Origin: Streptomyces sp. NBC_00654
Lineage (GTDB): Bacteria > Actinomycetota > Actinomycetes > Streptomycetales > Streptomycetaceae
DNA length: 64,000 nt
Direction: 5' to 3'
Assembly (NCBI RefSeq): GCF_026341775.1
Contig: NZ_JAPEOB010000001.1
Coordinates: 4,154,001-4,218,000, forward strand
The notes below the pieces were generated by a model, which saw only the letters and a program-made list of their open reading frames with translations, was not told where the DNA came from and made no database searches. A program made the translations under genes and the position numbers. Of the stretch, positions 18,176 to 26,552 are shown one piece after another. The stretch's first letter is position 1. Each line of letters opens with the position of its first letter.

Positions 18176-18547
18176 CTGAACTGCCCCTTCGTCGGCTTCA
18201 CCATGATCCTACGGACGTACGGGGACGGGTTCCGAAGGGCCCTGGCGATCCCGGTGGCCCTTCATTCGGCGGGCACCGGGGCTCGCCGCGACGCCCAGGC
18301 CAACCAGCGCGACGACGTGCTCACGCGTCTCCGAACCACACCACTGGTTGAACGCACTCGGTGAACGGGTAACAGGTGCCGTGCGCCTGCGGGCAACAGT
18401 CAGCGGACTCGGTATTCGCCGCACGGATGTGTGAAAGGTGTGCATCATTCGGGGACGGGGCCCCGTGCTGGGCGATTGGGCTGATAGCGCCCGGCCGATT
18501 TCAGTAGCATTTGATTCTGTATTGGGTTGCGTGACGGGGGGAATGCT

Positions 18548-18973
18548 GTGCTCGAGATCGATGGGCTGCTCGACCAGATCGTGCCGGCGGCTGAAGCGGC
18601 CGTCGTCGCCTACGGTGTGGGTGTGCTGACCGTGGCACGGGACGAGACGGCCGGGGCGACCGTACGGCTGGGGCAACGGCTGCTCGCCAGGGTCATGAAC
18701 CGCGGTGCCAATGCCGAAGCCGTTGAAGCCTCCGTCACCGGCCTGGCGGAGGCGGGCGAGGACCGGGATGTGTTCGGGCTGCGGCGCATGGAGTTGAGGA
18801 TCGCTCTGCGGGACGCGCTCAGAGAGCATCCGGGCCTCGCCGAAGAGCTTGCGGCGCTGCTGCCGGAAGGTCCCGCCGCTCAGGCCGGGGGTGAGCGCAG
18901 CGTCGCAGTGGCCGGAAACAGCTCCGGGATCATTTCCACCGGCGACGGTGCGCACAACACGCTGCACCGGTGA
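18548..18973 (+). CDS. Small helical protein with C-terminal ISTGD amyloid-like motif (putative NLR effector)
   Basis: This 141-residue protein matches no family I can name by sequence alone. The first 110 residues look all-helical and begin with a hydrophobic helix (about 11-30: IVPAAEAAVVAYGVGVLTVA). A Gly/Ala linker and then a motif at about 119-139 follow: V-A-V-x-G-N-S-S-G-I-I-S-T-G-D-G-A-H-N. The next gene, a NACHT ATPase, carries the same motif near its own N terminus. A helical domain plus C-terminal motif repeated at the N terminus of an adjacent NLR is the layout of Bell-domain proteins with bacterial amyloid signalling sequences (BASS), where the NLR templates the effector into a membrane-toxic fibre. 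That role is inferred. GTG 18548 is preferred over TTG 18527 because a G-rich site precedes it. The stop overlaps the next start (GTGA). Confidence 0.7.
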   Translation: MLEIDGLLDQIVPAAEAAVVAYGVGVLTVARDETAGATVRLGQRLLARVMNRGANAEAVEASVTGLAEAGEDRDVFGLRRMELRIALRDALREHPGLAEELAALLPEGPAAQAGGERSVAVAGNSSGIISTGDGAHNTLHR

Positions 18974-21117
18974 ACGGCAGTACCGACCCGCGGCAGCCTG
19001 ACCGCACCGGACCCGGACCCGTCCGGCCGGACGGCGACAGGTCGGTCCATGTGCGCGACAACTACGGCGTCATCAGCACCGGCGACAACGCACACGTGTT
19101 CATCGAAGCCCCGGCTCCGCCCGCCGAGAACTCGGTGGCCGGGAAGGCCAATCTGCTCGCGGACAGGGTCAGCGACTTCCTGAAGCGCGAGGAGGAGCAA
19201 CTGCGGTTGTGGGATCCGGTCCCGCTGCCGTTGCGCTGTCGGCCGGTGCCACGGACGTTGGCCGACGGCCGGAACAGCGGTCCCGGTCCCTGGGCCGGGG
19301 CGGAGGCTGTGCTTCCACTGGATCTGGAGGGTCCATTGGAGGATCTCGCGGTCGTTTACGAGGGGACGAGGCCCGGCAGGCTTCTGGTGCTGGGCCGGGC
19401 GGGTTCGGGGAAGACCATTCTGATCCGGCGTTTCGCGAAGGCCCGGCTGGAGGCCCGCACGCCGACCGGCGAGGCTCCGGTACCGGTGATCTTCAGCCTG
19501 GGCTCGTGGAATCCGGCCACCACCCCCTTGCGGGACTGGCTGATCGACCGATTGGAGCGGGACTATCCCTTTCTGGCCGGGGCCAGCCCCGACGGGTCGA
19601 CGACGTGGGCCGAAGCGCTGATCGGCGCCGACCGCGTTCTGGCGATCCTGGACGGATTCGACGAGATCGCCGACGGCCTGCACAAGGACGCGCTGCGGGA
19701 TCTCACGACCACCACCGTGCCGTTGCTGATGACGAGCCGCCGCCCCGAACTCGAAGACGCCGTGAAGACACCCATGTTCTTCGCCGGTATCGAACTGACC
19801 GACCTCACCCTCGACGACTCCGTCGACTACCTGATGCCGACGTCCGTCACAGCCCGCCGCACCGATGCGGGCACCACCGCCCCGACCGGGTGGGAGTACG
19901 TCCTGAACAGGCTGCGCCTCCACCCCGACGAACCGGCCTGCGCCAACCTTTCCGCAGTGCTGACCACTCCACTGATGGTCACGCTCGCCCGCACCGTCTA
20001 CTCCTCCGGCCGCGATCCGGCGCGGCTGCTGACGGACAAGGAGCTCAGCACCCGCGAAGCCCTTGAGGACCACCTCCTGGACAACTTCGTCCCCACCGCG
20101 TACGCCCGCTTCCTCAGCCACCGGCCTGACACGGAACGTCGGCCCTGGCGCTCCGAACGCGCACAGCACTGGCTCGGATACCTCGCCACACACCTGAAGC
20201 AACTCGACACCCACGACATCGAGTGGTGGCGGCTGGGAACGGCCATGAGTCTTCCTTCGCGCATGCTCGTCTCCGGGATCACGACCGGGCTCGCGACAGG
20301 TACCGTGCTCGGACTCGCCCCCGGGTTTGCGACACTTCGAGAAACAGCCTTCAATCTGCTGCTGCATGTGCTGGGAATCGGACTGGCCTTCGGTCTTGTA
20401 CACGGAGTCATGTCGAAACTCAGGGTCGGCGGCGCATTCGAACCGTCGCGCATGCGCATACGCATCCGCGGCGGCTCGAAGAGGGTGAAAGAGAATCTTC
20501 TCCCCAGAATCTTCGGTGGACTCGCGGGTGGCCTGGTGTTCGGGGTCGTGTACGGCTTCGGACTCGCGGTCTACTTCACCGCTCTGGGCCATCCCTGGTT
20601 CGTGGCTTTACTGATCTTCGGGGAATGGTCCCTGGTCGGGCTCGGGATCGGGCTGGGAGCCGGGCTCACACTCGGGCTCATGACCGGGGTCGAGGCGCTC
20701 ATCGAGACGAAATCCTCGGTCAGCCCGTCGGACCTGCTGAACACGAACCGTACGACCGTGCTCGCCCAGGTTCTCGCGATGGGCCTGACGGTCGGTCTCG
20801 GGTACGGCACCGTCGTCGCGACCATCAACAATCTCACCCTTGGGGTGGCGAGTGGGATCGTGACGGGGGTCATGGTCGCCATCGGGGCCTGCACGTTGAC
20901 CGCCTGGGGCCGGTGGGTCGTCCTGGTCCGCATATGGCTGCCCCTGACCGGGCGGCTTCCGCGGGCAGTGAACGCCTTTCTGGACGACGCCTACGAGCGA
21001 GGTGTGCTGCGTCGGGCCGGCGCGGTCTATCAGTTTCGCCACGCGCGGCTCCGGGATCGCCTGGCCGAGGCCCACGGGCAACACAAAATGCCGACGACAG
21101 CGACAGGAGACCGCTGA
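18970..21117 (+). CDS. NLR-like NACHT NTPase with N-terminal ISTGD motif and multispan membrane region
   Basis: This 715-residue STAND-class ATPase starts at GTG 18970. Residues about 24-46 hold the amyloid-like motif (S-V-H-V-R-D-N-Y-G-V-I-S-T-G-D-N-A-H-V-F) shared with the upstream small protein. The NACHT domain has Walker A GRAGSGKT (142-149) and Walker B LAILDGFDEI (Asp228, Asp231, Glu232), followed by sensor-like TSRRP. From about 410 on there are several Gly-rich hydrophobic segments, consistent with 6-8 membrane helices, and the protein closes with YQFRHARLRDRLAEAH, a usual ending of Streptomyces NACHT proteins. There are no LRR or WD repeats, so the sensor is not obvious; the membrane part may sense envelope stress. 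Codon 547 (20608-20610) is TTA, suggesting bldA dependence. It is coupled to the genes on both sides. Confidence 0.9.
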   Translation: MNGSTDPRQPDRTGPGPVRPDGDRSVHVRDNYGVISTGDNAHVFIEAPAPPAENSVAGKANLLADRVSDFLKREEEQLRLWDPVPLPLRCRPVPRTLADGRNSGPGPWAGAEAVLPLDLEGPLEDLAVVYEGTRPGRLLVLGRAGSGKTILIRRFAKARLEARTPTGEAPVPVIFSLGSWNPATTPLRDWLIDRLERDYPFLAGASPDGSTTWAEALIGADRVLAILDGFDEIADGLHKDALRDLTTTTVPLLMTSRRPELEDAVKTPMFFAGIELTDLTLDDSVDYLMPTSVTARRTDAGTTAPTGWEYVLNRLRLHPDEPACANLSAVLTTPLMVTLARTVYSSGRDPARLLTDKELSTREALEDHLLDNFVPTAYARFLSHRPDTERRPWRSERAQHWLGYLATHLKQLDTHDIEWWRLGTAMSLPSRMLVSGITTGLATGTVLGLAPGFATLRETAFNLLLHVLGIGLAFGLVHGVMSKLRVGGAFEPSRMRIRIRGGSKRVKENLLPRIFGGLAGGLVFGVVYGFGLAVYFTALGHPWFVALLIFGEWSLVGLGIGLGAGLTLGLMTGVEALIETKSSVSPSDLLNTNRTTVLAQVLAMGLTVGLGYGTVVATINNLTLGVASGIVTGVMVAIGACTLTAWGRWVVLVRIWLPLTGRLPRAVNAFLDDAYERGVLRRAGAVYQFRHARLRDRLAEAHGQHKMPTTATGDR

Positions 21118-22199
21118 TGAACGACGGGGACCGAACAGCACGCGGCACGAGGCGGTTTGGGGCCGGGACCGCGCTGGGCATCGCGGCGGCGCTGGCGGCC
21201 GCTGCCGGAATCCTGGGGGTGCCGGGATCCCCGACCGCTTCCGCGGAACCGGTCGGGCTCACACTGCGCTACGCCTGTGCGTTCTCAGGACTTGGTAGCC
21301 AGCCCGTGACGATGCGGCTCGATTCAGACATCCCGGACTCGATCCGGGTCGGCAGGGCCAGCCCACGATCCGCCTTGAACGGAGTGGCGACAGTGAGTGC
21401 GGGCATCACGCGGCTGGCCGCCGCGGTCGGCGCGAAGACCGTTGAGGGCTCCCTGGACGGGACCGCCACCGTGACCGCACCGCAGGGCAGTATTCCCCTG
21501 GCCGTGCCCATGACGATCCCACGGACCGCTGTACCGGCCTCCGGTTCGTTCGACGTCACCGCCAAGGGCACCGCGCCCTCCCTCACGTTCACCCGACCGG
21601 GCAACGCGGAGGTCAGTGTCGGCAACCTCACCTTGAGCCTCACCCCGAAGCGTGCCAACGGCAGCACGACCCCCGTGGGCCGGCTCCACGCATCCTGCAC
21701 ACTGGCACCCGGGCAGAACACGGTCCTGCAGTCGCTCGCCATCACCGAGCCGGTGCAGGCAACCGCGACGGCGACGGGCGGGACCTCCTCCGGAGGGACC
21801 GGAGACGGGAGCGGTTCCGGAGGGACCGGAGGGGGAACCGGCTCCGGATCGGGTCCCGGAACCACTGCCGGTACGGCCGCGGGCACGCGGCCCGGAACCG
21901 GGTCCGGGTCCGGTCGTCCGGCGTCGGCTTCGCCGGACACCTCGGCCACGCAGAAGGCGCCGGCACCCAGCTCGACCGGGTCCGCGCCCCGCACTCCGAG
22001 CCCGTCGCAAGGAGCACCGGCCATGGATACGCCACAGGACGATGCGACCAACGCCGCCACCGACAGCGCGGCCGATGATCTGAACCCCAGGAATCCATTC
22101 GTGCTGGCGACGGGAGTCCTCGTCGTGGCGGGCGCCGCCGCCCTTGTCGCATTCGGACCGTGGCTGAGGAAGCGGCACTCCGACGGCCCGGACAGCTGA
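21117..22199 (+). CDS. Secreted, membrane-anchored protein with DUF6801-like domain
   Basis: This 360-residue protein has a signal peptide (about 13-43, ending in Ala-Ser-Ala) and then a beta-rich extracellular domain starting LTLRYACAFSGLGSQPVTMR with a second Cys near residue 200 (HASCTLAPGQ). It resembles the DUF6801 domain of Streptomyces surface proteins. A long Gly/Ser/Thr/Pro linker (about 220-310) leads to one membrane helix (FVLATGVLVVAGAAALVAFG) and a basic tail. No LPxTG sorting signal is present. The ATG overlaps the NACHT stop by one base and AGGAGA sits just before it, so it is made from the same operon. Why a cell-surface protein is coupled to an NLR is unclear; it could be an envelope sensor or an immunity factor. 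Confidence 0.8.
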   Translation: MNDGDRTARGTRRFGAGTALGIAAALAAAAGILGVPGSPTASAEPVGLTLRYACAFSGLGSQPVTMRLDSDIPDSIRVGRASPRSALNGVATVSAGITRLAAAVGAKTVEGSLDGTATVTAPQGSIPLAVPMTIPRTAVPASGSFDVTAKGTAPSLTFTRPGNAEVSVGNLTLSLTPKRANGSTTPVGRLHASCTLAPGQNTVLQSLAITEPVQATATATGGTSSGGTGDGSGSGGTGGGTGSGSGPGTTAGTAAGTRPGTGSGSGRPASASPDTSATQKAPAPSSTGSAPRTPSPSQGAPAMDTPQDDATNAATDSAADDLNPRNPFVLATGVLVVAGAAALVAFGPWLRKRHSDGPDS

Positions 22200-22363
22200 G
22201 CGGGGCCGGGCAGAATCATGGCTCACGGGCCGGCCGGCGAGACCCCGACGCCGGCCGGAACCCGAGCACCGTGCACCGCGCGTGCGTGGCCTCATCGACA
22301 GCTGGGACGCATGGGCCACCGCCGTCGGCCCGACCTGTGATGTCCGGAGTGGAAGTGCGCGAC

Positions 22364-23314
22364 TCAATGTTCCGCGAGCCCTGGGGCGGGCACCAACTCC
22401 TGCGGCACGAAGCCCTCTTCGGCCAGTCGCTGCCACAGTTCGGGCGGGACAGCACAGCGGGCCCCCGCCGCGTTCGCCGTGACCTCCGCGGCCGACCGGC
22501 AGCCCACGATCACCGACCCGACGGCCGGATGCAGCGACGGGAACTGGATGGCCGCCGCGGAGAGCGGAACGTCGAACTCCGCACATAGTCGTCTGCATCG
22601 CCGCGCGCGGAGCAGTTCCCGCTCCGGGACCGGGCGGTAGTTGAACATCGCACCGGGGGAGGGGCCCGCGAGCAGACCGGTGTTGAAGACCCCGCCGACG
22701 ACGACCGAGGTGCCGGTCCTCGCGCACAGGGGCAGCAGCGCTCCGAGCGCGTCATGGTCAAGGAGCGAGAACCGCCCCGCGATGAGCACGACGTCCACGT
22801 CGAACTCCGCCACGTACGCGGCGAGCGGCGCACTGTGGTTCATGCCGAACCCGATCGCCCGTACCAGTCCCTCGTCCCGGAGCCGGCGCAGCGCCGGGTA
22901 GGCCGTGCGCCGGACCTCGTCCGGGAAGTCGTCCGCGTCGTGCAGATAGAGAATGTCGACGGACGACCGCCCCAGGCGGTCCAGGCTCGACTCCAAGGAC
23001 CTGCGGATACCGGCCTCCGTCCAGTCCGGGACCACCTCGCCGGGCGTCCCGTCGGGCCGCGGCCGCAGCAGCCAGCCCGTCTTCGTGGAGATCAGCGGCG
23101 CGGTGACACCTGCCGGTGCCAGGAGGCGGCCGAGCCTGTCCTCGGCCTGGCCGTGCCCGTAGCGCGGTGCCGTGTCGAAGTACGTGATCCCTTCGCGGGC
23201 CGCGGCCTTCAGCGTGGCCGCGGCGTCCGCCTCCGTCACCTCCTCGAAGAGGCCGCCCAGCGGTGCGGTGCCGATCCCCAGGCGGGGCAGCTCGAAGGAC
23301 AGCCGGCCGGTCAT
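22364..23314 (-). CDS. Aldo/keto reductase, L-fucose/aldose 1-dehydrogenase-like
   Basis: This 316-residue NAD(P)-dependent TIM-barrel enzyme has the family tetrad Asp47, Tyr52, Lys78 and His125 (FDTAPRYGHG, STKTG, YLHDAD). The overall pattern (LPRLGIGTAPLGGLF at the start, VDILYLHD, a long C-terminal VPPELW segment) fits the branch containing D-threo-aldose 1-dehydrogenase, L-fucose dehydrogenase and pyridoxal 4-dehydrogenase. These oxidise an aldose at C1 to the lactone. Its ATG overlaps the stop of the upstream 631-residue gene, so the two are coupled. The divergent amidohydrolase could open the lactone it makes. Control by the GntR operator at 25289 is likely. The exact sugar is not determined; L-fucose or L-rhamnose are the best guesses. 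Confidence 0.85.
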   Translation of the reverse strand: MTGRLSFELPRLGIGTAPLGGLFEEVTEADAAATLKAAAREGITYFDTAPRYGHGQAEDRLGRLLAPAGVTAPLISTKTGWLLRPRPDGTPGEVVPDWTEAGIRRSLESSLDRLGRSSVDILYLHDADDFPDEVRRTAYPALRRLRDEGLVRAIGFGMNHSAPLAAYVAEFDVDVVLIAGRFSLLDHDALGALLPLCARTGTSVVVGGVFNTGLLAGPSPGAMFNYRPVPERELLRARRCRRLCAEFDVPLSAAAIQFPSLHPAVGSVIVGCRSAAEVTANAAGARCAVPPELWQRLAEEGFVPQELVPAPGLAEH

Positions 23315-25209
23315 CACGCCACCTCCCCGACCGGGGCGTCGCAGGTGGGCCGGCCACCGCGCAGGATCATCGTCAGAGTCAGCCGGACCTGCGTGCCTCC
23401 GGGCAGCTCCACACGGCAGTACGGACCACCGACGTCCTGTGCGGGACCGTCGTCGACCTGCGCGGTGTGCATGACGTGCTCGGCGAACGAGCCCGCCTGC
23501 ACCACCAGCGAGCGCGCGGTGCCACCGAGGTTGACCAGTTCCACGACGGTGCGGTCGGGGCGGATGTCGGAGACGAGTGCCGCGACGTCCGCGGGAAGCC
23601 CGGGCCGCTGCCCGGCGGCGTCGTGGTAGCGCAGATGCATATGGGCGAGACCCCCGTTGTAGAGGACCTGGGGGGAGCCGGTGGTCAGTTGCAACAGCGC
23701 CTCGGTGACGACGGGGTTGAGGTCCTGCCAGTGGTGTATGCCAAGAACGTCCGGGCCGACGGCCGGGTCCACCGGGTCGTTCTCGATGGCCTCGACGCGT
23801 TCGGCACAGGAGTCGAGAGCGCTGCGCAGCATGCGCTCGGGGAAACCCGGGTTGCGGCCCTGCAGGAACTCGTACCACGGCTCCTCGTGTCCGGCCTCAT
23901 CCTTGATCCGCTGGGTGTGCACCGTCGTCCAGTCCCACCTCGCGCCCGCCCGCAGCCGCTCGATGCGCTCCTGGTCCTGCGACTCGCGGCTGAAGTGCCA
24001 CAGGGACACCGGCAGTTGGCCCGGCATCACGGTGAAGTCGAACCAGCCGGAGTCGTTGTGCCGCTGCGGCACCATCAGTGTCCGGTCGGCGTCCATCGCG
24101 CGCAGGTGCGGATCCCAGCGTTTGCCCAGGGTGCCGCGTCCCCCGGCGCCGCGCTGCTCGCCCTGGCGCAGTACGGCGTCGAGCGGGTTGCGGGCCAGGT
24201 CGAGGAAGGCCGCGTCGCCGGTCAGCAGGGCCGCGTTCGAGGCCCCGACGAGGGTGGCGCTGCCCACGGGGGAGAGGCCGTGCGGCCATGACCAGCCGTA
24301 GTGCGCGCCGTACCACCGGCCGCCCAGATACTCGCCGACCGTACCGCTCAGGCCCGCGTTGTCGGGGACGACGTCCCGTCCGTCGAGCCGTTCGCGCCAG
24401 GCGCCGACGTACTCGGCCACCCAGTCCGCGTACCGCTGCTCACCGCTGAGGAGGAAGGCGTTGGTGGCCAGTCCGGTCGCGGCCAGGTTGACGATCGTGT
24501 CACCGCGGCCCATCCGGTCCCACATCGCGCGGCCGTAGGAGCGGGCGCGCTCGGGGTCGGCCACGAGCTGATCGAAGGACGTGACGTCGTCCATCCCGTC
24601 GAGCGGCAGACCGTACGGGTGCAGGGCGAGGCTCCACGGGAAGTACGGCTCCTCGTCGCTGAATCCCGGGCGCGGACCCGCCGATCCGTTGTGCGGTGCG
24701 CGCACGACCCGGTGCTCGGGGTCGTAGTTCGGCCCGCCGGGCAGATAGAGGCCGGCGAAGCGGCGGGCCAGTTCGCGCAGTTGGGGGTCGCCGGGATCGG
24801 CCAGGCACAGACCGTAGAAGAGCAGCATGCCCTCGCCCTGGTGGAACCAGTCGTAGCCGCGCTCCGAACCGCCCTGGAGCATGCCCATCTCGGTGAGCTG
24901 CGCGGATACGCCGCTCCAGTGACGGCGCGCCGCCGGCAGGAGATCCGCGCTGCCGCCGAGGAGGTACAGCGTCGGCCAGTTGAAGAACGGCTCGTAGAAG
25001 TCGTCCACGCCATCGCGGCCGTCCGGGCCCACGCCGAGCCTGTCCCGGAAGACGAGGCGGCCGTCGCCCTCGGTGTAGCGGTCGGCGAAGAGGCGCCAGG
25101 CCTTGTCCTGACGGGCGAGCAACTCCCGCTGGAGTGTGGCCCATCGGGGCGCCTCGGCGATGCGGCGGGTCGCCCGGAGCCGGGGGCCGGGCACGGTGAC
25201 GGGCGTCAT
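23314..25209 (-). CDS. Large protein of (alpha/alpha)-barrel type, function unknown
   Basis: This 631-residue cytoplasmic protein has no signal peptide and no family I can name with confidence. The sequence has the Trp/Gly-rich helical-hairpin pattern of (alpha/alpha)6-barrel glycan enzymes (WPTLYLLGGS, YDWFHQGEGMLLFYGLCLAD, YGAHYGWSWPHGL). The final 100 residues look beta-rich, as in the C-terminal sandwich of such enzymes. I chose ATG 25209 because GGAAGGAG precedes it; an in-frame start at 25284 would lie inside the operator region. It heads a two-gene operon with the aldo/keto reductase and shares a GntR operator with the divergent lactonase. A role in cutting an imported oligosaccharide fits the context but is inference. 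Confidence 0.75.
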   Translation of the reverse strand: MTPVTVPGPRLRATRRIAEAPRWATLQRELLARQDKAWRLFADRYTEGDGRLVFRDRLGVGPDGRDGVDDFYEPFFNWPTLYLLGGSADLLPAARRHWSGVSAQLTEMGMLQGGSERGYDWFHQGEGMLLFYGLCLADPGDPQLRELARRFAGLYLPGGPNYDPEHRVVRAPHNGSAGPRPGFSDEEPYFPWSLALHPYGLPLDGMDDVTSFDQLVADPERARSYGRAMWDRMGRGDTIVNLAATGLATNAFLLSGEQRYADWVAEYVGAWRERLDGRDVVPDNAGLSGTVGEYLGGRWYGAHYGWSWPHGLSPVGSATLVGASNAALLTGDAAFLDLARNPLDAVLRQGEQRGAGGRGTLGKRWDPHLRAMDADRTLMVPQRHNDSGWFDFTVMPGQLPVSLWHFSRESQDQERIERLRAGARWDWTTVHTQRIKDEAGHEEPWYEFLQGRNPGFPERMLRSALDSCAERVEAIENDPVDPAVGPDVLGIHHWQDLNPVVTEALLQLTTGSPQVLYNGGLAHMHLRYHDAAGQRPGLPADVAALVSDIRPDRTVVELVNLGGTARSLVVQAGSFAEHVMHTAQVDDGPAQDVGGPYCRVELPGGTQVRLTLTMILRGGRPTCDAPVGEVA

Positions 25210-25288
25210 CGACGCGCTCCTTCCCCTGTGTTCGAGCCGCTGGTCCATTGGTTCCTGAACATCGAGAACACATGCCCCTCGCAATCGC

Positions 25289-25305
25289 CCATCGATAGCC
25301 GATGG
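25289..25305. promoter_or_regulatory. GntR operator between divergent catabolic genes
   Basis: CCATCG-ATAGC-CGATGG is a perfect palindrome with 6-bp arms. It lies between the 631-residue gene (start 25209, minus) and the lactonase (start 25371, plus). It matches four other sites in this cluster. Confidence 0.85.
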
Positions 25306-25370
25306 TTAGACTCACCGGCGCGAGCCACTGTGTCAATACTCCGGGACGGCACCTCAGGAGGATCCCGACC

Positions 25371-26201
25371 ATGATCGACTGCCATGTGCACCTGTGGGAC
25401 CCGTCGGCGGGGTTCCCCTGGATCCGCCCCGGGAGCGCACACCACAGGGCGTTCGGCATCGACGACCTGGCGGCCTCGGGGCCTGCCCCCGCCGTGACCG
25501 GGGCGATCCTGATCGAGGCGTCCCGCGGCGACGCCGGTGAGACGCTCGCCCTGCGCGAGTGGAGCCTTCGCCGCCCCGACCTCGTCGCGGGGTACGTGGC
25601 GAATCTGCACGTGCACGGCGACGGTGGCCCCCACCGCTTCCGCGCCCTGCTGAACGATCTCGGCGACAGTCGGCCGAACGGCATGCGCCTGGGCGGTGCG
25701 AGCTGGGCGGACACCCCGGAATCGGCCCGTGCGCTCGTCCCGGAACTGGCCGCGGCCGGGATGGTGCTGGAGCTCAATCTGGGTGCCGGGGCGCTGCGGG
25801 CGGCGGCCGGAACGGCCACCCGGTACCCCGGGCTCACCGTGGTCGTCGACCACCTCGGGAACCCGCCGAACCTCCGTGCGGACCCGGGAGAGTGGTATCG
25901 GGACCTGGAGCGGGCCGCTGCGGCGCCCAACGTGGTCGTCAAGGTCTCCGGCCTGCTCACCCAGCAGCACGGCGTGCCGCCCGACCGGACCGCCGACCTG
26001 GTCCGGCGTGCGGTGGACGCGCTCGGCCCCGACCGCATCCTCATCGGCTCCGACTGGCCGATCTGCCTGCCCCGCGGCAGCCGCGCCGATTCGCTCGAAC
26101 TCTCCGTGCGCGGTCTCGACCGGCTGTCGGACGACCAGCGCGAGACGGCACTGCACACGAACGCCGTCCGTGTGTACGGGCTCCGGGGTCGGCAGCCGTA
26201 G
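25371..26201 (+). CDS. Amidohydrolase-family sugar lactonase (L-fuconolactonase/rhamnonolactonase type)
   Basis: This 276-residue metal-dependent TIM-barrel hydrolase of the amidohydrolase_2 family starts MIDCHVHLWDP, giving the metal-binding His5 and His7. His161 in VVDHLGNPP and Asp228 in GSDWP complete the site. This subgroup contains L-fuconolactonase, L-rhamnono-1,4-lactonase and related 2-pyrone-dicarboxylate lactonases, which open sugar lactones in non-phosphorylating pathways. Translation starts at ATG 25371, since AGGAGG lies just upstream; an in-frame extension to 25302 has none. It is divergent from the aldo/keto reductase operon and shares its operator, so dehydrogenase plus lactonase form a plausible two-step pathway. 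The specific sugar is not resolved. Confidence 0.85.
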   Translation: MIDCHVHLWDPSAGFPWIRPGSAHHRAFGIDDLAASGPAPAVTGAILIEASRGDAGETLALREWSLRRPDLVAGYVANLHVHGDGGPHRFRALLNDLGDSRPNGMRLGGASWADTPESARALVPELAAAGMVLELNLGAGALRAAAGTATRYPGLTVVVDHLGNPPNLRADPGEWYRDLERAAAAPNVVVKVSGLLTQQHGVPPDRTADLVRRAVDALGPDRILIGSDWPICLPRGSRADSLELSVRGLDRLSDDQRETALHTNAVRVYGLRGRQP

Positions 26202-26231
26202 CGTCACCCTGATTCGATTCCTACGATGATG

Positions 26232-26246
26232 ATCGATAGACGATGA
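26232..26246. promoter_or_regulatory. GntR operator copy
   Basis: ATCG-ATAGA-CGAT followed by GA, 30 bp after the lactonase stop and about 320 bp before the GntR start. It is the same motif as at 25289. With the copy at 26488 it could permit looping over the GntR promoter. Confidence 0.75.
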
Positions 26247-26487
26247 AGTCAGGCCCGGACCGGCGGCGATCGACACGCACGACGTGACGTCCGCCGGATA
26301 CGGCGGGACCGGAACCGCCGCCCTCGACGGTGTACGCGGCGTTCGACCACTACGGGACTCGAAGGCAGGTGGATCGGACTGACAAGCGCATACGCGCGCC
26401 ATCCGTTCAACGGCCGGGCCACGCGGCTGGACGGTGCGGAACCCGACAATTCTCGGGATTTTCGACACTTGCGCCCCACCGAGATTC

Positions 26488-26502
26488 CATCGATAGGCGA
26501 TG
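26488..26502. promoter_or_regulatory. GntR operator, autoregulatory
   Basis: CATCG-ATAGG-CGATG, a perfect 5-bp-armed palindrome 50 bp before the GntR start codon, in the right place for self-repression. Confidence 0.8.
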
Positions 26503-26552
26503 ACCGCGTACCATGGCGCAACTGGCTCGCCTCATCGCAGGATTGGGAATTC

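Noticed and set aside
18880..20592. 570-codon minus-strand frame opposite the NACHT gene
   Set aside because: Shadow frame; the plus strand has clear NACHT motifs and coupled starts.
21780..21930. Gly/Ser/Thr-rich repetitive DNA in the surface-protein gene as a repeat array
   Set aside because: It encodes a low-complexity linker in frame with no regular repeat unit; not a CRISPR or tandem-repeat locus.
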